From Oscillospiraceae bacterium (GTDB lineage Bacteria; Bacillota_A; Clostridia; Oscillospirales; Ruminococcaceae): a DNA stretch of 64,000 nt. Shown piece after piece: positions 55,767-64,000 of this stretch (position 1 is its first letter; every line of letters starts with the position of its first letter). The position numbers and the translations under genes are program-made. The DNA lies in assembly GCA_017523995.1 (NCBI GenBank), contig JAFWUX010000223.1:8268-72267 (forward strand), given 5' to 3'. The notes beneath the pieces are model-generated. The model saw nothing but the letters and a program-made list of their open reading frames with translations, was not told where the DNA came from and made no database searches.

Positions 55767-57314
55767 TCAGACATAGCCCATAGAGCTGTTTCTCAGATAA
55801 CGGACCTGAAGCTGATCTCTGTCATTGTAATTCAGGACGCCGTTGCCGTCCAGATCAGCCTTCATCTCAAAGTATGCCTTGCTGACATGGAGCTGATTCA
55901 GGATCGTGTTTTTAGCCGAAGCCGAACCGTTGAGATAATTATTCAGGATCGAGTAGTCATTCCCGTTGACCTTGCTGTCACGATTCAGGTCGCCGAGCTC
56001 ATTGGTAAGCTTTGCTCTCAGGTACGATTTCTCTGCGCTGTTGAGTACACGGACGCGATAGCTTGCAAAATCCCATGTGCTGAGCGGCGCTGTATTGCAA
56101 AGGATCTTCTGCTTCGCTGCAGAGTTCATGAATACCGTATCAAACGTACTGCCCGTCGCATCAATGATATAATATTCGGAGTTGATGAGAACAACATTGA
56201 ACTCATGTCCGCCGGTCTCCTGAACAAGCTGACCGTTTTGATAAACGAGGTTATAGCAATCCGTCCGCGCAAGATAATTGGTGGTCAGACCTGCTTCCGT
56301 AAAGAGCAGCGAAAGTGCTTCCGAATAGCCTTCACAGACCGTCTTGTTCCCCCAGAGTGCAGAGCCCGCGCAGTGCGTTTTTTGAATGTCAGACATGCTG
56401 TAACCCGGCTGAGGGCCGTAACCGACGATCCTGCCGTTCTGATAATACGGTCCCCATGCCTGTGTATCGTAGACGACACGGTTCTTCATATCACAAACGA
56501 TCCGCGCTGCTCTCTGGACTTCCGGCATGCTGTTCGTAATACCGAGTCTGCCGTGCACAATATAAGATGCATAATAACGTTCATAGTTTTTGATCAGGTC
56601 ATATTCATCCATCTTTTCATAGTTGCCGAGGATGAAGGCGGAAAGGCTGGGCATCAGGTACGGTTCCTGATTGCCGCGGCTGTACGTGATCTGGCTGCCG
56701 TTGACCGTTGCCAGTTTCATCGCACCGCCCCGCAGCAGCGTAAACGCGCTGTTCACGGAGCCTGCATTCGTCAGATTCGTGCAGCTTACGAAAGTCGTGC
56801 TGTCAATATTCGCCATATTGGAGCCGAAGGTCACAGTCCGAAGACCGGTGCAGTTTGTAAATGCGTCACGGTCTACATAAGTCACGGAAGAAGGAATGCT
56901 GACAGATTCCAGATTATGACAGTTTGCAAATGCATAACTGTTGATCTCCTTGACGTTATTATCAATGATAACCTTTGTGATCGAATCGCGCTTTTCGTTG
57001 GTATCAATGAACGGGCTGCGCCAGTTGCTGTCGATTGCAACAACCTTCTTGCCGTTGATCGTACCCGGAATACGGATGACGGTCGAATTGCCGATGTAAC
57101 GATAAATTCTGACCTGACTGGAGTTATTCGGATCAGTCGAATACTGGAAATACCGGCTCGGATTGCTGACCATGTCGGAAGAATAATCCGCAGCAGACGC
57201 TGTGATGACGGCGCCCGCTTCCTGCAGAATGGACTGTGTTGCCGGCAATGCTGCGGAAATCAGCATCATTGCCGAAACGGTAATGCCTGTGATGCGTTTT
57301 CTTGTTTTGGTCAT
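55767..57314 (-). CDS. Secreted LRR protein with transglutaminase-like domain and divergent dockerin
   Basis: 515 residues; AAAGGA upstream of the ATG; signal peptide about 1-40. LRR_5 repeats cover about 75-190 (INSYAFANCHNLESVSIPSS). The transglutaminase-like domain has Cys327 (TVCEGYSEALSLL), His370 (GGHEFNVV) and Asp385 (YYIIDATGSTFD). The C-terminal dockerin (about 430-510) is recognisable by LGDLNRDSKVNGNDYSILNN and DLDGNGVLNYNDRDQLQ but belongs to no class used elsewhere in the window. Third member of the LRR plus Cys-His-Asp family with the genes at 9797 and 25493, and the most divergent. Catalysis (cross-linking, deamidation or proteolysis) is unresolved. Confidence 0.85.
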   Translation of the reverse strand: MTKTRKRITGITVSAMMLISAALPATQSILQEAGAVITASAADYSSDMVSNPSRYFQYSTDPNNSSQVRIYRYIGNSTVIRIPGTINGKKVVAIDSNWRSPFIDTNEKRDSITKVIIDNNVKEINSYAFANCHNLESVSIPSSVTYVDRDAFTNCTGLRTVTFGSNMANIDSTTFVSCTNLTNAGSVNSAFTLLRGGAMKLATVNGSQITYSRGNQEPYLMPSLSAFILGNYEKMDEYDLIKNYERYYASYIVHGRLGITNSMPEVQRAARIVCDMKNRVVYDTQAWGPYYQNGRIVGYGPQPGYSMSDIQKTHCAGSALWGNKTVCEGYSEALSLLFTEAGLTTNYLARTDCYNLVYQNGQLVQETGGHEFNVVLINSEYYIIDATGSTFDTVFMNSAAKQKILCNTAPLSTWDFASYRVRVLNSAEKSYLRAKLTNELGDLNRDSKVNGNDYSILNNYLNGSASAKNTILNQLHVSKAYFEMKADLDGNGVLNYNDRDQLQVRYLRNSSMGYV

Positions 57315-57418
57315 GATAATTTTTCCTTTCGTAGATCATTTATATTGAAACGGAAAACGGCTGCTTTCCGGATCAGCCAAGAATTACAGTTTGTAGATTT
57401 CTCATATATCTTTACAGT

Positions 57419-57447
57419 ATTTTAGCACAATCCTGCGATTAGTGCAA
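57419..57447 (-). promoter_or_regulatory. Promoter of the gene at 55767
   Basis: Minus-strand TTGCAC, 17-bp spacer, TAAAAT, about 105 bases upstream of the start. The rest of 57450-57590 is AT-rich with no gene. Confidence 0.6.
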
Positions 57448-57592
57448 TAATATTAATAAATCTTTCATCTTTTTGCGGAATTCTGAATATAATATTCACA
57501 TATATCGAACGATATTCTATACAATTGCACAATACCTCATCAAAGAAATCATCGCGTTCCGTTGGTGATGGGCGCTTTTTTCAAAAGAAAGC

Positions 57593-57623
57593 CAGCCCTG
57601 CAAGGAATAACCAAGCAGGGCTG
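57593..57623 (-). terminator. Terminator downstream of the decayed peptidase gene
   Basis: CAGCCCTGC / GCAGGGCTG stem; on the minus strand followed by GCTTTCTTTTG. Confidence 0.65.
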
Positions 57624-57703
57624 ACATATTGTATATACTTGAAAATGCTTGAAGTCAAGCTGTTTTCAATCGAAATTGTCGTATACGTCAATGTTCGAAT
57701 ATG

Positions 57704-58199
57704 TTATTCCTGATCCGGAATACCAAGCAAAAAACCGAGCAACCCCTTTGCTGCATCCTCTACGTTGATCGCATTGTCCTCGTTCCAGTCAGCAGCAGAC
57801 TGATACAGGTCGGAACGCTCCGGTTCCGTAAACTGCTGAATCAAAATAGGTTCCGTGCTGCTCGGAAATCGCATCTTCCTTTTCATGGAAATTAAAATAG
57901 GTAACCGTCATCGGACCTTTTTTCATGAGCTTTTGCTTGACCGTCAGCGGTTCATCCAGGGGATAGCTTTCCGTATTCTGCAAATGTGCGATTGACTGAT
58001 ACCGCAGGGACTCATCCAGCGGCTGCATATCCGCGTGCGGTGCAGAATCACTTTCAGGGATCACACCCTGCCACGCAGCCAGAGAGAATGCCGTTTCCGC
58101 CGCCGAAGCTTCACGGTTGAAGCCTTCCGCGTCTGCTTCATGCTCACCGGCATACCACAGATCATCCGGATCGGTCGGGAAGCCCTGTCCGTTCGTGAA
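57704..58199 (-). pseudogene. Remnant of a papain-like (C1A) cysteine peptidase with dockerin
   Basis: The minus-strand frame from 58199 to 57789 has no start with a ribosome binding site and begins right after a TGA. It encodes FSLAAWQGVIPESDSAP, LRYQSIAHLQN and VKQKLMKKGPMTVTYFNF. This resembles the middle of clostridial C1A peptidases, where an ALARWEGPVNE-like stretch and a V(K/R)..(I/L)...GPVSVS-like stretch occur. It ends in a stop at 57789. A second frame, shifted and overlapping, gives a dockerin-like half with DWNEDNAINVEDAAKGLLGFL and stops at 57704. The catalytic N-terminus with the Cys is missing, at least one frameshift separates the parts, and most of the His/Asn half is gone. 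A dead gene; the family call is moderately sure. Confidence 0.6.
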
Positions 58200-58270
58200 T
58201 CAGATCAGATGCGATTATAGGCAGATCTTTTGGTCTGTCTGTTTGTCGTGCCTTTCTACCTGTAAATTGA

Positions 58271-58307
58271 ACAGGAGTATGCCGTTGTCTCTTGAACATA
58301 CTCCTGT
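58271..58307 (+). terminator. Stem-loop in a gene-poor gap
   Basis: ACAGGAGTATG / CATACTCCTGT followed on the plus strand by ATTCTTTCCTTTT. No plus-strand gene precedes it, so its transcript is unknown; it may be left over from decay around the pseudogene. Nothing else is supported in 58200-58483. Confidence 0.5.
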
Positions 58308-58483
58308 ATTCTTTCCTTTTATTGTTAGCTTAATGACATTAACCTCGAAGATAGGTCTGTTGTTTGAATATCAAGCATTGATTGGCAAGCTGATTGTTCC
58401 GGTGTTAAAGAAAAAACCGCATCTCCCCTCCGGTATCAAAAATGGAATCATTGAGTCCGAGCAAGTCGTTAGACTATTTTAGA

Positions 58484-59968
58484 CTATTTGATCAGAAGGA
58501 TCCGTTTCAGCAGCGTCAGATCCTTTGCGTCAAGAACGCCGTCGCCGTTCATGTCTGCAGCAGCCGGATTGTGCAGGACGTAATTCGGCCGCGCAGTCAG
58601 CCAATCACGCAGGCAGCGCACATCTGCGATATTTGTTTTGTAATCCCCATTGACATCGCCCGGCAGCTTTTCTGTATCCGGGATCAGCCAGCCGCCGTCA
58701 TCGGTGATGAGGCAGAGCAGCGCGATTGTATTGCCGTAATAGCAATCCGAGCCGATCTCCAGCACCTCTTTGCGAATCGCGTCGTGAAATTCTGTATCAC
58801 CCGCTGCGGCTGCGGAGACCATCAGCGGCGCAGTGAAGCAGAGGTCACTGTAATCCGCAAGCGGTCTTCCGCGGGTGAGCTCATAACCCGCCATGATCTT
58901 TTTCGGGTCACCGCCGCATTGTTCCTTCATGAAGGCAGTGACCTTTTCTGCATAAGCCTGTGCCTCGCCGTTCAGTCCAGTCGTGCTCCGCTGATTGAGC
59001 AGCGCATCTGTACCGATGCGCCACGGTGTCCGGCAGGCATTATAGTAGTAGTTGCCGTCGTTCTCATCCTCAAGGAAATTCTGCGGCGCGCCGTTCCAGC
59101 TGCCGATTCCGATCGGATTATAGACCAGAAAATCCGGCAGCAGCGGCGTTGCCTTGTTTGTGATATGATAGCGGATTACATCCATGATGCGCTCGTATAC
59201 AGTGACCCAGTGCTGATCGCCGGTCACTGCTGCAAAAACCGGAAAATACTGCAAAGTGAAATCTGAGGATCGCGTCGCATCGGTGAACGGATAATCCTTG
59301 CTTTTCACATAAGTTGGCCAGCCCCCAGCTCCGTTTCCGGGCGGGAATACAGATTCGTATGTCTGATTCGGATCATGTGCCCAGTCTCCAAGCTGCGGCA
59401 GCCAGAACACCGGGTTGATCTCGTATTCCATAATATCGTCGATCACAAGCTTTGCAGCAGAAAAATAATCAATATCCCCCGTGCTGCCCCAGACCTTATC
59501 CGCAAGCAGCAGCGCGTAAGCAATATCAAGATCGCCGTCCGCTGCAGAATCCGCGCCATCAGTGTCAATCAGCGCCTCCCCGTTGTCGCTCTGCTGCCAC
59601 GCCATGAGGTGCGGCCCGATGCTGCTCGGATGCGCCAGATAATACCGGTACATCCCGTCAAAGATCTCGTGCGCCTCGCTGTCATATTCCGACATGAGCA
59701 CAGCAATCAGCATTCCATAGCCGTGTGCCTCAGAGACAGTCACTGCAACTGTTTCCTGTGCCTCCTCATAGGTCTGCTCCCCGTAGAACACATAGTACTG
59801 CGGGGTGTCCGGTGTGTAAGGGTTCTGTCGAAGATACGCATTTTTCCATTCCGCATAATAATTCTGTGTCTCAGCTGTCAGAGTTTCCTTCTGTTCCGCA
59901 GCCGACGGCATTCCGGTTACTGTCAGTGCTGTCATGCAGCCAAGTGCTGCTGCAATGATCTTTTTCAT
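58484..59968 (-). CDS. Glycoside hydrolase family 8 enzyme with dockerin
   Basis: 494 residues; GGGGAGGT seven bases before ATG; signal peptide about 1-24. The GH8 (alpha/alpha)6 barrel is clear: VSEAHGYGMLIAV with the likely general acid Glu80, AWQQSDNG, and SAADGDLDIAYALLLADKVWG (about 141-162) with conserved Asp residues. Further on come the WPTYV region and NYYYNACRTPWRI, as in GH8 endoglucanases and xylanases. The dockerin (GDVNGDYKTNIADVRCLRDWL, then LTLLKRILLIK) is of the class seen at 23776 and 37750. The enzyme would cleave beta-1,4 links (cellulose, xylan, lichenan or chitosan cannot be told apart) while docked. It is the only clear plant-polysaccharide enzyme in the window. It ends with TAG, the sole functional TAG stop noticed here, with a TAA four codons later. 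Confidence 0.93.
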   Translation of the reverse strand: MKKIIAAALGCMTALTVTGMPSAAEQKETLTAETQNYYAEWKNAYLRQNPYTPDTPQYYVFYGEQTYEEAQETVAVTVSEAHGYGMLIAVLMSEYDSEAHEIFDGMYRYYLAHPSSIGPHLMAWQQSDNGEALIDTDGADSAADGDLDIAYALLLADKVWGSTGDIDYFSAAKLVIDDIMEYEINPVFWLPQLGDWAHDPNQTYESVFPPGNGAGGWPTYVKSKDYPFTDATRSSDFTLQYFPVFAAVTGDQHWVTVYERIMDVIRYHITNKATPLLPDFLVYNPIGIGSWNGAPQNFLEDENDGNYYYNACRTPWRIGTDALLNQRSTTGLNGEAQAYAEKVTAFMKEQCGGDPKKIMAGYELTRGRPLADYSDLCFTAPLMVSAAAAGDTEFHDAIRKEVLEIGSDCYYGNTIALLCLITDDGGWLIPDTEKLPGDVNGDYKTNIADVRCLRDWLTARPNYVLHNPAAADMNGDGVLDAKDLTLLKRILLIK

Positions 59969-60015
59969 AGATATGACCTCCCCGTTTGTAATATATCTAC
60001 TCCCCCTATATCCCT

Positions 60016-60044
60016 ACTATAACACAAAACAGACATAATAGCAA
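60016..60044 (-). promoter_or_regulatory. Promoter of the GH8 gene
   Basis: Minus-strand TTGCTA, 17-bp spacer, TATAGT with TG one base upstream. Confidence 0.5.
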
Positions 60045-60180
60045 GCCGCATTTCAAAAAAGCGCTCTTTTCAAGCAGCACATAGAGATCGTATTTTGCGC
60101 TGTTGGAGTATCTGATCAAAAAGCATTTCTGCTGCTCTTCGCGCCAAAAAGCATGCCGGTACTATTTTTATAGCAGGAAA

Positions 60181-60230
60181 TACAGACAACTTTCCGGCAT
60201 TCAGGGAGAACGGGCGCATAGTTGTCTGTA
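60181..60230. repeat. 11-bp inverted repeat in a divergent promoter region
   Basis: TACAGACAACT and AGTTGTCTGTA are perfect inverses separated by 28 bases, about 80 bases upstream of the hydrolase promoter. Possible operator or hairpin; no gene lies in 60045-60445. Confidence 0.5.
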
Positions 60231-60307
60231 CTGCGTACCTGATGCGACAGAACCTTTGCAGATTTGTTCTAATAATTAGGGAAACCACCAAACCGTTCCG
60301 GAAATCC

Positions 60308-60336
60308 TTGAACGAAACCGAAGAATGTGATATAAT
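60308..60336 (+). promoter_or_regulatory. Promoter of the CHAP/GH25 hydrolase gene
   Basis: TTGAAC, 17-bp spacer, TATAAT, about 110 bases before the ATG at 60446. Confidence 0.75.
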
Positions 60337-60445
60337 AGCGAACTGCGGTGTGTGAAGATTTCTGTGCGGATTGAAAATATGGAGAAAATTGCGCAGATAC
60401 AACGATCTTCTAATCGCGAAGTCAAAAGACATACAGGAGGATACT

Positions 60446-63400
60446 ATGGAATCAAAAAGACATTTGAAGCGTTTGGTTTCGGCGGCGGCAGCAGCGATCA
60501 TGACTTTGTCATGCCTGTTCCCGATGTCCGGCGGAACGCTTCAGGCATCTGCGGCAGCGTCAAGCTTTACGGCGGAGCAGGGTGTTGCATGGGCAAAAGC
60601 CAGAGCGGCGGAACACTGGAACGTCGATGTTGACGGCGTTGCAGGCTGCCAGTGCGTTGACCTGATCAAGGCGTATTACAAATATCTTGGTTATACACCT
60701 GCAATTGCCAATGCTTATGAATATCTGACAATTGATCTTCCGAGCGGCTGGACACGGAATAAGACACCGAAAGCCGGCGATATCTTTGCATGGAAGAGCG
60801 GTTCATGGGGCCATGTCGGTATCGTGACTGCGGTGCACGGCGATACTGTCGATACCGTTGAAACGAATATTACCGGCTCAGATTACGGATATCCCGCGCA
60901 GACAGCCACGGAGCCGATCAGCAAGATCGACGTTTTCATTCATCCGAATTTCAAGGCAGGAAAGGTTTATTCGCCGCCCGCTCCCACCAAATCCGCAACC
61001 GTTTATGACGGCGTTTACAACATCGTCAATGCGGCTGACAATACCTATCTGAACTATGCATGGGCTGCCGGAAAGATCAACGGCGCGCAGCCGATCATTA
61101 CCATGAAGAAGGACGGCAGCGATGAGCAGAATTTCTACCTCAAGCATATCGGAAACGGCAAGTATACGATCGGCATCCGGCACAAAGACGGCGGTTTCGT
61201 CAACTGCGAATGTCCGACGCCGTCCGATATCTATGACGGCGTTTCGCTGACGGGCAGAAAAGCGTATAACGATGATACGCAGTATTTCTACATCGTCAAG
61301 GACAGCAGCGGTCAGTATGTGATCGAAAACGGTCACAACTGGAAGTGGGTGATGACCGGCAACGGTACGACCACCAGTCCGGTAACGGTCAGCAGCTATA
61401 CCAAAGCGTCAAACCAGCGCTGGAAGCTTGTGCGTCCCGACGGAAAAGCGATTGATATTATTTCCGACACCACTGCCAAGGCGACGTCCGAGACCACAAA
61501 ACAGACGACCACAAAACCGTCTGATCCGATCAAATCCATCACCGGATACGGCATTGACGTTGCGGAGCATCAGGGCAATATCAACTGGAACTCGGTCAGC
61601 AACAGCAAGAACTATGCGATCATCCGCTGCGGCGTGACGCTGGACGGTTCACTCGAATACCGCGACGACTTCTATTTTTCAAAAAATTACACAAATGCAA
61701 AGGCAACCGGTATTCCGATCGGTACCTATATGTTCTCGCAGGCAACCACTATTTCCAAGATCGAGAGCGAAGTGAAGTCCATGCTGGCAACGATCAAGGG
61801 CAAGAGCTTTGAACTGCCGGTGTACCTCGACTTTGAGACCGATGCGCAGAAATATCTCAGCAAGTCCGCGATGACTGCAATCGCCTTGCGCGGCTGCGAG
61901 ATGATCGAGGCTGCCGGATACAAGGCAGGCGTTTATGCAAGCGAGAGCTTCTTCTACGGCGGCGGCGCCGTACTTGATCCGGACACGCTGCGTTCAAATG
62001 GCTATGAGCTCTGGATCGCAAGCTGGGATCTTGAGCCGACCACATATCGCTATAAGAACAGCTGCGAGATCATGCAGTACAGCGAGACCGGTTCCTGCCC
62101 CGGCATTTCCGGCAATGTTGACCTTGATTACCGTTACGGCGGCAATACGGTTACACCCTCGCCTGAAACGAATCCGCCGAAGCATGCGGCTTCACAGAAT
62201 ATCGGTGAGGGTACTTACAACATCGTCAACAGCGACGGCACGTATCTGAACTATGCATGGGCTGCTTCAAAAATCAACGGTGCGTGCCCGATCATCACCA
62301 TGAAGGGCGACGGCAGTGCAGAGCAGGTATTCAAGCTCAGACATGTCGGCAACGGCAAGTATACCCTCGCAATTCAGCATTCTGACGGCGGCTTTGTCAA
62401 CTGCGAATGCCCGACACCGTCCGATATTAACAACGGCGTAAAGCTGACCGGCAGAAAAGCGTATAACGATGATACGCAGTATTTCTATTTTGCAAAAGAC
62501 AGCAACGGTCAGTATGTCATTGAGAACGGTCACAATCCCAATCTGGTGATCACCGCAAAGGGCAACACCAGCGATCCGCTGACCGTCAGCAAGTACAACG
62601 GCTCTGCAAGACAGCACTGGAAGCTGGTTCCGATCAACGTCGAGCCGGTTCCCACTACTGCAACGACAAAGGCGGCCACCAAGACCACAACTACGACCAC
62701 GACTAAGACCACGACCACAAAGACCACCACGAAGACCACCACAACGACTGCTATGACCGTTCCGCTTCCGCCGACCGGTCAGAATGTTACCCCGCGTACC
62801 TATACCATTTCCAATGCAAAGAACGGCTTTGTCCTGACGCATCAGAGCGATGTGAAGCTCGGCAATTTCCACCCGATCGGCATTGAGCTGAACGAGGGAC
62901 TGGCATCGCAGTGCTTCACGCTGACACATGTCAACGGCGGCAAGTACACCCTGACGCTCGGCGACGACAGCTCGCTGTTCGTCAACTGCGCTGTCAAGAA
63001 TCCTGAAGATGTCAAGGCAGGCGTCAAAATTTCCAGCTACACCAAGTATACCGACGGCACACAGTATTTCTGGTTTACACCTGCCGGCAACGGACAGTAT
63101 TACATCCAGTGTTCGCTGGACAAGAGCCTTGTGCTCGCACCGAGCAGCGATGTCTGCGGCGCAGGTCTGGTGCTTCAGAAGTTTGACGGCAGCGCACTCC
63201 AGAAGTGGAACCTGACGCCCGTCAAGCCGGTTGAAGCCACGACAGCGAAGGTCACCGCAACAACGACGACAAAGACCACGACCTCTGCCACAAAGCCAGT
63301 CACCACGACCACCACGGCATATCCGGTTCCGGTTCCGGCAAAGCAGCAGAACATCACCCCCGGTGATTACAGCTTTCTGAATGCGCAGAACGGCTACTGC

Positions 63401-64000
63401 ATGACACACCAGACCGCGTATTCGGTCAGCGCTGCACATCCGATCGGCATTGAGCTGAATGAGGATCTGCTGACGCAGCGCTATACGCTGAAATATATCG
63501 CAGACGGCAAGTATTCGCTGGCACTCGGTGACGATCCTGCGCTGTTTGTCAACTGCACCTGCAAGACTGCGGACGACATCAAGGCAGGCGTTGAGATCAC
63601 CGGCTGGAAGGAATATACCGACGGCACGCAGTATTTCTATCTGACAGAGGTCGGCAGCGGACAGTTCATTCTCCAGAATGCACTGCATCCGGAGCTGGTC
63701 ATTGCACCGTCCTCGGATCAGATCCGCAGCGGACTGACACTGCAAAGATATAACGGCAGCCCGCTCCAGAAATGGAAGCTTGTGAAGCGTCCGGCACTGA
63801 CCACGACTGCTGCTGCGACCACTACAACTACCACAACCACCACGACCACTACGACTACCACAACCACCACGACCACCACGACTACTACAACCACTACGAC
63901 CACCACAACCACTACGACCACCACAACCACTACGACCACCACAACCACTACGACCACCACAACCACTACGACCACCACAACCACTACGACCACCACAACC
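60446..64000 (+). CDS. Secreted bifunctional cell-wall hydrolase: CHAP, GH25 lysozyme and ricin-like modules (3' truncated)
   Basis: 1185 codons are visible before the window ends. ATG follows ACAGGAGG; signal peptide about 1-36. A CHAP domain (about 38-165) has Cys in GCQCVDLIKAYY and His in WGHVGIVTA. A ricin-like trefoil follows (about 185-335, YLNYAWAAGKIN). The GH25 muramidase (about 363-575) shows GYGIDVAEHQGNINW, YAIIRCGV and the acidic pair of VYLDFETDAQ. Three more trefoil-like modules follow (starting near 62205, 62770 and 63355), separated by Thr-rich linkers. The first two trefoils share long stretches; all have QYFYI or QYFWF and a QKWNL or QRWKL ending. CHAP cleaves peptide or amide bonds and GH25 cleaves glycan in peptidoglycan, so the product can cut both. 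Self-remodelling or killing of competitors are both possible. No dockerin is seen before the edge. Confidence 0.9.
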   Translation, partial: MESKRHLKRLVSAAAAAIMTLSCLFPMSGGTLQASAAASSFTAEQGVAWAKARAAEHWNVDVDGVAGCQCVDLIKAYYKYLGYTPAIANAYEYLTIDLPSGWTRNKTPKAGDIFAWKSGSWGHVGIVTAVHGDTVDTVETNITGSDYGYPAQTATEPISKIDVFIHPNFKAGKVYSPPAPTKSATVYDGVYNIVNAADNTYLNYAWAAGKINGAQPIITMKKDGSDEQNFYLKHIGNGKYTIGIRHKDGGFVNCECPTPSDIYDGVSLTGRKAYNDDTQYFYIVKDSSGQYVIENGHNWKWVMTGNGTTTSPVTVSSYTKASNQRWKLVRPDGKAIDIISDTTAKATSETTKQTTTKPSDPIKSITGYGIDVAEHQGNINWNSVSNSKNYAIIRCGVTLDGSLEYRDDFYFSKNYTNAKATGIPIGTYMFSQATTISKIESEVKSMLATIKGKSFELPVYLDFETDAQKYLSKSAMTAIALRGCEMIEAAGYKAGVYASESFFYGGGAVLDPDTLRSNGYELWIASWDLEPTTYRYKNSCEIMQYSETGSCPGISGNVDLDYRYGGNTVTPSPETNPPKHAASQNIGEGTYNIVNSDGTYLNYAWAASKINGACPIITMKGDGSAEQVFKLRHVGNGKYTLAIQHSDGGFVNCECPTPSDINNGVKLTGRKAYNDDTQYFYFAKDSNGQYVIENGHNPNLVITAKGNTSDPLTVSKYNGSARQHWKLVPINVEPVPTTATTKAATKTTTTTTTKTTTTKTTTKTTTTTAMTVPLPPTGQNVTPRTYTISNAKNGFVLTHQSDVKLGNFHPIGIELNEGLASQCFTLTHVNGGKYTLTLGDDSSLFVNCAVKNPEDVKAGVKISSYTKYTDGTQYFWFTPAGNGQYYIQCSLDKSLVLAPSSDVCGAGLVLQKFDGSALQKWNLTPVKPVEATTAKVTATTTTKTTTSATKPVTTTTTAYPVPVPAKQQNITPGDYSFLNAQNGYCMTHQTAYSVSAAHPIGIELNEDLLTQRYTLKYIADGKYSLALGDDPALFVNCTCKTADDIKAGVEITGWKEYTDGTQYFYLTEVGSGQFILQNALHPELVIAPSSDQIRSGLTLQRYNGSPLQKWKLVKRPALTTTAAATTTTTTTTTTTTTTTTTTTTTTTTTTTTTTTTTTTTTTTTTTTTTTTTTTTTTTTTTTTTT
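63797..64000 (+). repeat. Poly-threonine coding repeat running off the window
   Basis: About 65 nearly uninterrupted threonine codons, with a tandem 15-bp unit ACCACNACNACCACN. The end lies beyond the window. Confidence 0.9.

Noticed and set aside
58117..58482. Plus-strand open frame in the gap before the GH8 gene
   Set aside because: No ribosome binding site, odd composition, overlaps the pseudogene on the other strand, and resembles no family; not annotated.

Overview
The window looks like a chromosomal segment of a cellulosome-producing Ruminococcus-type Firmicute. The evidence is type-I-like dockerins on a dozen secreted proteins, a two-cohesin scaffoldin, long threonine-rich linkers, GGAGG ribosome binding sites and TTGNNN/TATAAT promoters. 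The species cannot be fixed from sequence alone. Almost every gene encodes a Sec-exported protein. No tRNA, rRNA, CRISPR array or intact transposase was seen.

Layout. 1-7.7 kb: two surface proteins with leucine-rich repeats (one BspA/LRR_5, one DUF285 plus three SpaA/Cna-B-like domains), both ending in dockerins. 7.8-9.7 kb: an erythromycin-esterase-family gene between inverted 12-mers and a phased repeat array. 9.8-27 kb: an LRR/transglutaminase-like protein, two large paralogous subtilases with dockerins, a CHAP-like/ricin/dockerin protein, a DUF4143-type ATPase and a second LRR/transglutaminase-like protein. 27-28 kb: a gene-free kilobase of dispersed repeats and hairpins. 28-37.7 kb: a 2204-residue six-block DUF285 dockerin protein and a propeller-like dockerin protein. 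37.9-40.8 kb: an operon of an LRR protein, a 35-residue peptide and a small lipoprotein.

41.0-52.5 kb is the most system-like part. A double-glycine-leader peptide and a C39-peptidase ABC exporter are transcribed leftward. A membrane pseudo-sensor, a soluble histidine kinase and a LuxR-type regulator are transcribed rightward from the same operator region. Without an obvious terminator, these are followed by a lipase/LRR/dockerin protein translationally coupled to a two-cohesin, dockerin-bearing scaffoldin. That scaffoldin carries an in-frame TAG in its linker. The simplest reading is that a secreted peptide is sensed and tunes the export system and possibly this small cellulosome operon; the regulatory link is inference.

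52.7-64 kb: a DUF285 protein, a third LRR/transglutaminase-like dockerin protein, a decayed papain-like dockerin gene, a GH8 glycanase with dockerin, and the start of a CHAP/GH25 peptidoglycan hydrolase with ricin-like modules that runs off the window.

At least five dockerin sequence classes are present, so the proteins need not all dock on the same cohesins. The cargo is unusual for a cellulosome region: proteases, transglutaminase folds, a lipase, cell-wall hydrolases and LRR adhesin-like proteins, with a single clear carbohydrase.
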